64,000 bases of DNA. It comes from Clostridia bacterium (GTDB taxonomy: Bacteria > Bacillota > Clostridia > Christensenellales > DTU072). A model generated the notes under the pieces. It worked only from the letters and a program-made list of their open reading frames with translations. It was not told the DNA's origin and did no database searches. The stretch covers positions 1 to 64,000 of the forward strand of contig JAEDHK010000002.1 of the NCBI GenBank assembly GCA_016297005.1. The letters run 5' to 3'. The translations under genes were made by a program, and so were the position numbers. Positions 1 through 7,027 of the stretch are shown piece by piece (positions within the stretch are counted from its first letter, which is position 1; every line of letters starts with the position of its first letter).

Positions 1-118
1 GCCCCTTAAAATTAAGCAAATCAACTCCTGTTATATAATGCTTTTTTCTATAATATATTTCATCAACAGAGGCATTGAGAAACTCAATCGTTTTAATGTT
101 ATACTTTTTCTTCTGCAT
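1..118 (-). CDS. truncated CDS at window edge, unknown product
   Basis: An open frame starts with ATG at 118 and runs off the left edge (39 codons visible, beginning MQKKKYNIKTIEF). A GGAGAG ribosome-binding site lies about 7 bases upstream, which supports the start. It lies 45 bases downstream of the small XRE regulator and is probably cotranscribed with it. The visible N-terminus is Lys-rich with no recognisable motif. Small XRE regulators of this kind often precede restriction-modification genes, but nothing visible proves that here. The base composition is AT-rich like the rest of the first 700 bases. Confidence 0.55.
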   Translation of the reverse strand, partial: MQKKKYNIKTIEFLNASVDEIYYRKKHYITGVDLLNFKG

Positions 119-163
119 TATTTAATCTCTCCTAACATAGTAAATATGATAACTTCCGTCATA

Positions 164-373
164 TTATTTTTCTGTTTCAACGATTTCTATTATATCTGCT
201 ATATCGCATTTAAGTGCAGAGCAGATCTTTACAAGCATTTCAGTATTAACATTTTCGTTTTTACCAAGTTTAGTCATAGTGTTGGTTGAAATGCCTGCGG
301 CGATACGTAAATCTTCTTTTTTCATATCTTTATCTATAAGAAGTTTCCATAGTTTTTTGTAGCTAATTGCCAT
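164..373 (-). CDS. small XRE-family helix-turn-helix regulator
   Basis: This 69-residue protein consists of little more than one Cro/C1-type HTH. Residues ~6-62 carry the helical pattern (KLWKLLIDKDMKKEDLRIAAG, then a recognition helix with ISTNTMTKLGKNE) and the typical closing LVKICSALKCDIADIIEI. It should bind DNA as a dimer and regulate its own small operon. It lies just upstream of the truncated gene at the window edge. The region is clearly richer in A+T than the rest of the window, suggesting acquisition. The 83-residue frame on the opposite strand is a shadow of this gene. Confidence 0.85.
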   Translation of the reverse strand: MAISYKKLWKLLIDKDMKKEDLRIAAGISTNTMTKLGKNENVNTEMLVKICSALKCDIADIIEIVETEK

Positions 374-542
374 TTTTACAACTCTCCATACTGTAGTTTA
401 TATTATTTTAGCATATATAAAAATAAAAATTAAGAGAAACTTTGCGTTCGCCAAGATTTTTTGTGTAGAGTTGCAATTGATGTGAGACTGAAATAAAAAT
501 AAAAAAGGCGATTGACCTATGTTAAAATAAAGCTTGCTAAAT

Positions 543-662
543 ACCCACATATATCAATGTAGAATGAAAGATGAAGCAACCGGAGAACGCTTCATTTATG
601 CTTATTCAGCACAAAGCAGCTATTCCACAATAGACTTTGTCAAACGTGCGATAAAGTATTAA
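543..662 (+). pseudogene. DDE transposase (rve-type) remnant
   Basis: Reading plus-strand frame to the stop at 660-662 gives about 40 residues containing DEATGERFIYAY and SSYSTIDFVKRAIKY. From memory this matches the start of the rve catalytic core of IS3/IS481-like transposases, where the first catalytic Asp sits in a D-E-A-[ST]-R-E-R-F context. No start, no second Asp and no Glu follow, and no inverted repeats are visible, so only a scar remains. It suggests past insertion-sequence activity next to the XRE gene. Confidence 0.55.
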
Positions 663-700
663 TGTACAATTATTTAGCGCGGTTGCGCCCATGACGCAAC

Positions 701-731
701 AAAAAAATCCCAACCTCAGTATAAGGTTGGG
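701..731 (-). terminator. rho-independent terminator of galT
   Basis: On the minus strand a CCCAACC / GGTTGGG stem with a short loop is followed by seven T residues. It lies 24 bases past the galT stop. Confidence 0.85.
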
Positions 732-754
732 AAAACGGCTTTTCTCAGGTGTTT

Positions 755-2218
755 TTATTTTTTAATAAATCCCATCTTTTCAAGATACGTGCACATCTGT
801 TCGGACGTAAAGACGGCGGTGTTTTGCAAAATGCGGTAGCAGATGCTCGCAAGTTCCTTTTTGACGCCTTCGTGTACGCTTCTTTCACTCAGATCATTAC
901 CGCATAATGCCGTCACTTCGTCGAAAAGCAGCTTAAAATCGGCAAGTTCTTCGGAGAGTCTTCCGCAAGAAATGCTTTTTTCCAGATCGGCAAGCTGCTT
1001 GACGAGACGACCGGGCAGAATAAACAAACCTTGCGCTTCGATCAAGCCGATAGACTCTTTTTTGATAACGTGGAATTCAGGATGGGCGTGGAAAATACCG
1101 TCCGGATACTTTTCCGACGTGATATTACTTCGCAGAATAATATTGAATTCGTACTTTCCGTTACGTTTGACCACGGTGGGACTGATAGAGTTATGCTGTC
1201 CGGCTCCGTCCTTACAGACGATGGAGAGCGTTTTATCGGTGTAGGTTATCCAGTTAGCGCGTACTTTTTCGCATACTTCGATGATCTTATTTCTGTCCGT
1301 TCCGACGATACGCAAGACCGTGCCCGGCCAGTCGAGAACGCCCATTTTCAGATCTTCGTATCCGGGCAACGTAAATTCTTCTTTGATTCCGGCTTTAAAC
1401 AGAGGCAATACTTCGCCGCCGCCCTGGTAATGATCGTGCGCAAGAACGCTCCCGCCGATACGTTCCAGACAAGCGTTGCATCCGATAAAATAGTGCGGAA
1501 ACATATCGACGAAATCCATCAGGTTGACGAAGGTGTCGCGGTCGATGTGCATGGGAATATGCTCTTTATTGACGCATATACCGTGCTGATAAAAATAACC
1601 GTAGGGAGAAAACTGCCAAAACCACGGTTTACCGTTAAGATTTAACGATACCGTCCTTAAAGTGAACTTTCCGCGAGGAGCAAATCCCTCGTTGTCACGG
1701 CAAATGACGCACTTGGGATAGCCTCCGGCAACGGCGTTACCGCTCTTTGCCTTATTCGGATCGCGGAACTCCGGCTTAGCGAGGTTGATCGTGACGACCA
1801 GTCCGTTATCGGCGTCGAAACGGGGGTTCTTATCCAGTACCGCTTTCTTGACGTAGTTATTATCCACGCAATAGGCGTATAGCCATTCAGTCGCCTGCTC
1901 CGCGCCCTTTTCTTCGTACACACGATGAAATTCTCGGTCCAGATAGGAAGGACGCAGGGACAACATCCCCATGATCTTATCGCAAAAATACGGCGCGAGT
2001 TCGGCGGTAAAAACTCCTTCTTCCACGCCGACGGCGGAGAAGTCGGCAAGCACTTCGGATATGTCGCAATGCGGCGCCTCAACGTCGCTTTCTTCAAACG
2101 TAGTCAGTCCCAACGTATCGATAATACTGTTCCGTACGAAAGCCTCGTCCGCGGATGAAAGCCCTAAACGAGCCTTGGCAAAAGCGATTAAACGGCTTAT
2201 TTCTTTATAAATTTTCAT
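755..2218 (-). CDS. galT: UDP-glucose--hexose-1-phosphate uridylyltransferase (class II GalT)
   Basis: Cytoplasmic Leloir-pathway enzyme that exchanges UMP between UDP-glucose and galactose-1-phosphate. The 487-residue length and motifs match the Gram-positive class II family rather than the short E. coli type: FSPYGYFYQHGICVNKEHIP, then a nucleotidyl-transfer region with SVLAHDHYQGG. The frame opens at a GTG at 2227, but ATG 2218 is preferred because a GGAG site (2227-2230) sits 8 bases upstream of it. It has its own promoter (2248-2276) and terminator (701-731), so it is probably monocistronic. galK is not in the window; an aldose 1-epimerase gene is found at 23.4 kb. Confidence 0.93.
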   Translation of the reverse strand: MKIYKEISRLIAFAKARLGLSSADEAFVRNSIIDTLGLTTFEESDVEAPHCDISEVLADFSAVGVEEGVFTAELAPYFCDKIMGMLSLRPSYLDREFHRVYEEKGAEQATEWLYAYCVDNNYVKKAVLDKNPRFDADNGLVVTINLAKPEFRDPNKAKSGNAVAGGYPKCVICRDNEGFAPRGKFTLRTVSLNLNGKPWFWQFSPYGYFYQHGICVNKEHIPMHIDRDTFVNLMDFVDMFPHYFIGCNACLERIGGSVLAHDHYQGGGEVLPLFKAGIKEEFTLPGYEDLKMGVLDWPGTVLRIVGTDRNKIIEVCEKVRANWITYTDKTLSIVCKDGAGQHNSISPTVVKRNGKYEFNIILRSNITSEKYPDGIFHAHPEFHVIKKESIGLIEAQGLFILPGRLVKQLADLEKSISCGRLSEELADFKLLFDEVTALCGNDLSERSVHEGVKKELASICYRILQNTAVFTSEQMCTYLEKMGFIKK

Positions 2219-2247
2219 AACAAACACTCCATGATCGATATATTCTT

Positions 2248-2276
2248 ATTATATCACAACAATTTTCCCTCTTCAA
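2248..2276 (-). promoter_or_regulatory. galT promoter
   Basis: TTGAAG (2271-2276) and TATAAT (2248-2253) are separated by 17 bases, with a TG one base before the -10 hexamer. It lies about 30 bases upstream of the galT start codon. Confidence 0.75.
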
Positions 2277-2448
2277 GCCATTACGGACGGTCCGGAAACA
2301 TTCGTCTTCTGCTATTCTTTAATTTGCGCCCGACATTATGTGAATCGGCGTATGCGGGTTATCAATTACAATTCAATAACTGCTTTCATAAAAAAAGTAT
2401 ACGTAAAATCGGAACCGTAAATTTCGCCGTTCCGAAGGTAATTTAATC

Positions 2449-2479
2449 AAAAAAGAGCCGAAAATGGTTATCTCGGCTC
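2449..2479 (-). terminator. terminator of the trpB2 transcript
   Basis: GAGCCGA / TCGGCTC stem with an 11-base loop followed by TTTTTT on the minus strand, 29 bases past the trpB stop. A second T-run on the plus-strand side would allow some bidirectional action. Confidence 0.75.
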
Positions 2480-2507
2480 TATTGTGATTTTTTTGCTTCC
2501 TCTTCTA

Positions 2508-3884
2508 TTACTTGTTGATAATCGGGAGCTTGGAGAGAGAGGCTCTGATCTCTTCGTCGGTGGGGATGTAGTCGTCCATAAGGCCGTCGTTAAACTTTTG
2601 ATAAGCGACGAGATCGAAGTATCCTGTGCCGGTAAGTCCGAAGACGATGTTCTTTTCTTCGCCCGTTTCTTTGCATTTAAGGGCTTCGTCAATGGCAACT
2701 TTGATAGCGTGAGACGATTCGGGAGCGGGCAGAATACCTTCTACTCTGGCGAAAGTTTCGGCAGCTTTGAATATATCGGTCTGCTTGGCCGAAACGGCTT
2801 CCATATAGCCGTCGTCGTACAGCTGAGACAGAACGCTGCTCATGCCGTGATATCTCAGTCCGCCGGCATGGTTGGGGGCGGGAATGTATCCGCTCCCGAG
2901 CGTGTACATCTTGGCAAGCGGGCAAACCTTTCCGGTGTCACAGAAGTCGTAACGATATTCGCCGCGGGTCAAACTGGGGCAAGAAGCCGGTTCTACCGCG
3001 ATGATACGACAGTCGCTCTCGCCTTTAAGCTTGTCTCTCATAAACGGAGCGATCAATCCGCCGAGATTGCTTCCGCCGCCGGCGCATCCGATGATGATAT
3101 CGGGTTTGACGCCGTATTTGTCGAGAGCGGCTTTGGTTTCAAGACCGATGACGGATTGATGGAGCAAAACTTGGCTCAGAACACTGCCGAGAACGTAACG
3201 ATATCCTTCGCTAGTCACAGCTTTTTCTACCGCTTCGGAAATAGCGCAACCGAGGCTACCCGTGGTGCCGGGGAATTCTGCATTGATGGCGCGGCCGATA
3301 TTGGTTTCCATAGACGGAGAAGGAGTAACGGAGGCGCCGTAGGTACGCATAACTTCCCTACGGAAAGGCTTCTGCTCGTAAGATACCTTTACCATGTAAA
3401 CCTTACAATCGAGATCGAAGTAAGAGCAAGCCATAGAAAGAGCGGTGCCCCACTGACCTGCCCCCGTTTCCGTCGTAACGCCTTTCAAACCCTGCTTTTT
3501 GGCATAATAAGCTTGCGCGATGGCGGAGTTCAACTTGTGGGAACCGGAGGTGTTATTGCCCTCGAACTTATAATAGATATGCGCGGGGGTGCCCAATTTC
3601 TTTTCCAAAAAGTAAGCTCTGACAAGCGGAGACGGACGATACATCTTGTAAAAATCAAGGATATCTTGCGGAATGGGGAAATAAGCGGTTTCGTTATCCA
3701 ATTCTTGTTTAACCAATTCCTCACAGAACACGCCTGCCAGTTCTTCCGCTTTCATCGGTTCTCCGGTACCGGGGTTCAGTAAGGGCGCGGGCTTGTTTTT
3801 CATGTCCGCACGAAGATTATACCAAGAGGTAGGCATCTCGCTTTCTTCAAGGTAGATTTTGTAAGGAATGTTTTGTTTTGCCAT
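2508..3884 (-). CDS. trpB: TrpB2-type tryptophan synthase beta chain
   Basis: PLP-dependent enzyme of 458 residues that joins indole and serine to tryptophan. The N-terminal extension, MPTSWYNLRADM and RPSPLVRAYFLEKKLGTPAHIYYKFEG fit the TrpB2 (TIGR01415-like) branch, which works without a standard TrpA. The Schiff-base lysine is K117 in GSHKLNSA. CAGGGSNLGG forms the phosphate-binding loop. The ATG at 3884 has a strong GGAGG site. No other trp gene is nearby; instead a tryptophan-specific T-box leader precedes it, so expression rises when tRNA-Trp is uncharged. The likely role is indole salvage, though it could also be the sole beta chain of the cell. Confidence 0.93.
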   Translation of the reverse strand: MAKQNIPYKIYLEESEMPTSWYNLRADMKNKPAPLLNPGTGEPMKAEELAGVFCEELVKQELDNETAYFPIPQDILDFYKMYRPSPLVRAYFLEKKLGTPAHIYYKFEGNNTSGSHKLNSAIAQAYYAKKQGLKGVTTETGAGQWGTALSMACSYFDLDCKVYMVKVSYEQKPFRREVMRTYGASVTPSPSMETNIGRAINAEFPGTTGSLGCAISEAVEKAVTSEGYRYVLGSVLSQVLLHQSVIGLETKAALDKYGVKPDIIIGCAGGGSNLGGLIAPFMRDKLKGESDCRIIAVEPASCPSLTRGEYRYDFCDTGKVCPLAKMYTLGSGYIPAPNHAGGLRYHGMSSVLSQLYDDGYMEAVSAKQTDIFKAAETFARVEGILPAPESSHAIKVAIDEALKCKETGEEKNIVFGLTGTGYFDLVAYQKFNDGLMDDYIPTDEEIRASLSKLPIINK

Positions 3885-3929
3885 AGTTTACCTCCTATGA
3901 TTTTTTTATTTGAAACAGGATATAAACAT

Positions 3930-4210
3930 AAAAAAATCCTGTCCCCTGCGAAATAAGTTTCGTGCTGGGACAGGAATTACTCTTTATCCTGCGGTGCCAC
4001 CCGGCTTGGCGATCTCTCGCCCACTTTCGTACTACCATACGGCATTTTTTGTTCACGAAGAAATGCTCTCTCCGTCTCCCATACTCCGCCTCGTCGGCGT
4101 TTCCGTTCGCCCTCGGAAGTCCATTCCGCTTTCTTTTCTCCATCGCAATTCCACCGCCTGCGACTCTCTGTGTGAGAAGGAATAAAGCGTACTCCTCTTC
4201 CTCATCGGTT
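3930..4210 (-). promoter_or_regulatory. T-box leader (tRNA-Trp specific)
   Basis: The leader of trpB carries the conserved T-box sequence GGGTGGCACCGCAGG (4002-3988). It is followed by a terminator hairpin with CCTGTCCC arms (3974-3967 and 3945-3938) and seven T residues (3936-3930). Upstream, a Stem I region holds an AGTA element and GAA-TGG-AC, where TGG (4123-4121) is the probable specifier codon for tryptophan. The UGGC of the T-box bulge can pair with the GCCA end expected of a tRNA with discriminator G, as in bacterial tRNA-Trp. Uncharged tRNA-Trp should stabilise the antiterminator and allow readthrough into trpB. Confidence 0.9.
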
Positions 4211-4216
4211 TTCTTT

Positions 4217-4245
4217 ACAATAAACCTTTCAAAATCGAATGTCAA
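4217..4245 (-). promoter_or_regulatory. promoter of the T-box/trpB transcript
   Basis: TTGACA (4245-4240), a 17-base spacer and TATTGT (4222-4217). Transcription would begin near 4210, directly before Stem I of the T-box. Confidence 0.8.
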
Positions 4246-4463
4246 GTTTTTTTACAACTTTTTTTTAATTTTTTTGATCTTACCTTACCCGTTACGCTCT
4301 TTCCGTTATATTATATAATTCAGTTGTGTCGCATCCTTATAATAGCATGGTCAAAAAGAGAATGCAATGGTTTTTCTGCGCCGCTGTTATGTAATAACGA
4401 GAACAAAAAAACTGTTTTTTGACAAGAAGAGTAGCTGTTTTATAAAAAAAACGGTTAAAAGAC

Positions 4464-5348
4464 TCATTCGATAACGAGGTCTTTTATCGTCTGTCCGTCG
4501 CGGGTAGGTTGCCACTTGTCGGCAAGATCCACGTTGTTTTTTTCTCCGAGAAACCGAATGCGTCTTACGTTTTCACAGAACGAAAAAGCATAGGCGTCGA
4601 TTTTTTTCAAGGTGGAGGGAAAGGTGACGTCGGTCAGTCCGTAGCAATAGGTAAAGGCGTCTCTGCCGATGCGCTCGAAACCCTCCGGAAAAGCGACGTT
4701 GCCCATTTTTTCGCAACGATGAAAGGACATGTCCCCAATCTCTTTCAGAGACGCGGGAAAGGTAACCTGGGTCAGATAGCCGCAACGATAAAAGGCGCGG
4801 TTTGCGATCCTTTCCGTGCCTTCGGGGACGGCATATGTCGTGGTATCCGTCGTCTGGCCGTAACGGTCGACGTTGATATTTTTGGCCGTGGGGTAACATA
4901 CGAGGGTCTTTTTATCCTTGGTAAAAAGCACGCCGTCCTCGGCGGTATAGTATTCGTTTTCGGAAGAGACGACGAATTCTTGCATAGATTTATTATTGGT
5001 CAGCGCCCAATCGCCGATCTCGCGGACGTTTTTTCCGATGATGATCTTCTGCAACGTATCCGTATTAAAGAGGCTGAAATTTTTGATGGTCGTAACGGGA
5101 TACCCCTCGATCTCATCGGGGATGGTCACTTCGGTACGCGAGGAAGAATCGGTGTAGGCTACGATCTCTATCGTACCTTCCGCGGTCACGTGATACTCCA
5201 CTTCTTCGGACGTCTTTTTCGTCTTCGCAAAAAACGACGCGATATCGACGGGCGTCGTCGTTTGCTCCGGGGCGCCCGTACAAGCAACGAAAGCAGACAG
5301 GACTGTCAAAACGAGAACGGCGATCAAAACTACTCTGATTTTTTTCAT
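4464..5348 (-). CDS. BspA-type leucine-rich-repeat lipoprotein
   Basis: A 294-residue exported protein. Residues 1-22 are a Lys-Lys-start signal peptide ending in a lipobox with Cys23 (AFVAC), so it should be lipid-anchored on the outer face of the membrane. From about residue 70 to 265 it carries LRR_5 repeats of the BspA/Treponema type (AFYRCGYLTQVTFPASLKEIG, AFTYCYGLTDVTFPSTLKKI). Such repeats serve in binding or adhesion; the ligand is unknown. Its ATG overlaps the stop of the transporter upstream (ATGA) and its GGAGGTGG ribosome site lies inside that gene, so the two are translationally coupled. This places a surface protein in the glycan-uptake operon. Confidence 0.88.
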   Translation of the reverse strand: MKKIRVVLIAVLVLTVLSAFVACTGAPEQTTTPVDIASFFAKTKKTSEEVEYHVTAEGTIEIVAYTDSSSRTEVTIPDEIEGYPVTTIKNFSLFNTDTLQKIIIGKNVREIGDWALTNNKSMQEFVVSSENEYYTAEDGVLFTKDKKTLVCYPTAKNINVDRYGQTTDTTTYAVPEGTERIANRAFYRCGYLTQVTFPASLKEIGDMSFHRCEKMGNVAFPEGFERIGRDAFTYCYGLTDVTFPSTLKKIDAYAFSFCENVRRIRFLGEKNNVDLADKWQPTRDGQTIKDLVIE

Positions 5349-7027
5349 CCGACCACCTCCGCCGGCTCGGGAGATATGGGGTCGTCGGGCTCGGGAGATT
5401 CTTTTTCCGCTCGCGCTCTTTCTGCGATCTCCGCAACGTATCTATCGTGATCGGCCTTTTTCATATTATAGAAAAAGTAGGGTATAGTGGATATGGCGAT
5501 ACTGATAACGCTGAGCGCGATATACACCTTCATGATAGGATAAAAAAGATTGGGATCGAAAAGCACGTCCCAGTCCGAAGTGTAGCCGAGCTTTGCGAGA
5601 AGCCATGGCGCGACCAATCCGAGCCCCGTGCCGATGGGCGTGGTAAACCATCCGAAAATATTACGCATGTTATCGGCGCGTTCGCCCGTTTTCCACTGAT
5701 GATATACAAGAACGTCGGAAGACATATTGTTTGTGATGTTATTACAGGCGGCGCTGAGTATGGAACGGAGCGCGAGCAAAACGATAAAGATGGGTATGCT
5801 CTGATATCTGAGGGCAATAAAGTATCCTGCCGTTATTCCCAGCCACGCGGCGCGCATAGAGAGGATACACGTCCTTTTTTCAAAACGCTTGACAAGCATA
5901 GGCGTGATCAGATTCCCGAGTACGCTGGTAATCCCGAAAAGAGAAATAACCCCGGTCAGCCACGTCGCGCGCATTTGATAAATGAGAATAAGGTTGATGA
6001 TATTATCGCCCAGACTCATCCACGTCTCAAACGGTTTTCCGATCTCAATGAGCCAGAAGAATTTGTTCTTTAACAGTTCTTTTGCACTCTTTTTGAATTC
6101 CACCTTGGGCGCGTCTTTCTTGCTCTCTTCCGTTACCCGTTCTTCCACGCCGACGAAAAGCAATCCCATCAGCAAACTGACGACGGCGAAAATCGGTACG
6201 AACATTCTATACGAGCGGATATCGAAGTATCCGCCGGTAAAAACGATCAGAATGGGGAAAAGAATACGGAAGATGGAACGTAACAATCCGAGGAAGATCG
6301 CGCCGAGAGAATAATACTTTTGCCTTTCGACCATGTTGGGCGTGATCAGCGCCACGATGGCAGTGGGCGTGTCTGAATAGCAAGCGGTAAATCGCGTCCG
6401 GAGCGTTACCAAAAAGTGCAGAAGCACGATCTTCCACGAATACTCCATAGTGGCGGGAACGAAAGTCATTGCGACGGTAAGAAGCGTGATCGGCACACCA
6501 TAGATGAGCATAAAGGGCTTATATTTTCCGTATTTAGGGCAAAGTTTTTTCCGCAAAAACCAGTTGACGAGGCCGCCTACGCCCATAATGACGAGGGTGT
6601 TGCCCACGATTCCGGGCAGACCCTTTATGATCGCCTCAAACGGTTTTGACGGGATAAAATAAAACGCCGCGCCCACAACCGCGCACAGAACGTACGCAAG
6701 GACCGCGCTCTTTACCTTGTTTTTTGGCAGATTCCCCATGTTCTCGAAAATCGTCATAGAGATCGACTCTATATACAACGTGGCGTACTTAACGATCAGA
6801 CTGATGATGGAAATAATGGTAAAGTCCATCAATTTTATCTGCATGATGGCACCGCAGAAGTAGCCGGAAGCAAAGTTGACCGTTTCTCCGCAAAGGAAGG
6901 TAAAACCGCAGATCCCCATAATGCCGAAACAGTAAGAAAAAAACTCTTTCAGCGTGGTATATTCGCCGGGCAGAGGCGTTTTCCAGTTCTGTTTTAATTT
7001 TTCCCACTGCCGTTTAAATTTCGTCAT
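5345..7027 (-). CDS. MFS transporter, GPH-like sugar symporter
   Basis: A 560-residue integral membrane protein with about 12 hydrophobic segments. The GKYKPFMLIYGVPITLL stretch after the second group of helices resembles the cytoplasmic loop of glycoside-pentoside-hexuronide:cation symporters (MFS_2). The C-terminal tail is long, charged and Pro/Glu-rich (ESPEPDDPISPEPAEVVG). The gene overlaps the 3' end of the GH2 gene by 14 bases, and a GGGGAG site precedes its ATG. The operon context suggests import of the mannoside cleaved by the GH2 enzyme; the substrate is inferred, not seen. It is longer than the usual ~460 residues of this family. Confidence 0.8.
   Translation of the reverse strand: MTKFKRQWEKLKQNWKTPLPGEYTTLKEFFSYCFGIMGICGFTFLCGETVNFASGYFCGAIMQIKLMDFTIISIISLIVKYATLYIESISMTIFENMGNLPKNKVKSAVLAYVLCAVVGAAFYFIPSKPFEAIIKGLPGIVGNTLVIMGVGGLVNWFLRKKLCPKYGKYKPFMLIYGVPITLLTVAMTFVPATMEYSWKIVLLHFLVTLRTRFTACYSDTPTAIVALITPNMVERQKYYSLGAIFLGLLRSIFRILFPILIVFTGGYFDIRSYRMFVPIFAVVSLLMGLLFVGVEERVTEESKKDAPKVEFKKSAKELLKNKFFWLIEIGKPFETWMSLGDNIINLILIYQMRATWLTGVISLFGITSVLGNLITPMLVKRFEKRTCILSMRAAWLGITAGYFIALRYQSIPIFIVLLALRSILSAACNNITNNMSSDVLVYHQWKTGERADNMRNIFGWFTTPIGTGLGLVAPWLLAKLGYTSDWDVLFDPNLFYPIMKVYIALSVISIAISTIPYFFYNMKKADHDRYVAEIAERARAEKESPEPDDPISPEPAEVVG

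Larger units (their letters stand above)
374..754. other. AT-rich spacer with transposase remnant
   Basis: About 380 bases separate the XRE regulator from galT. They hold a short decayed transposase fragment (543-662), a small GTTGCG/CGCAAC hairpin at about 682-700 and the galT terminator (701-731). No intact gene is visible. The AT-rich composition matches the regulator side and stops at galT, so this is the likely boundary of an acquired segment. Confidence 0.5.

Noticed and set aside
38..289. 83-residue plus-strand frame at the left edge
   Set aside because: Hydrophobic shadow of the XRE regulator and the truncated gene on the opposite strand; both of those have proper starts or ribosome sites.
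2484..3782. 432-residue plus-strand frame over trpB
   Set aside because: Antisense to a clear TrpB2 with active-site lysine and T-box control.
3895..4245. 116-residue minus-strand frame upstream of trpB
   Set aside because: It coincides with the promoter, T-box leader and terminator and has no protein-like features; the RNA explanation accounts for the whole stretch.
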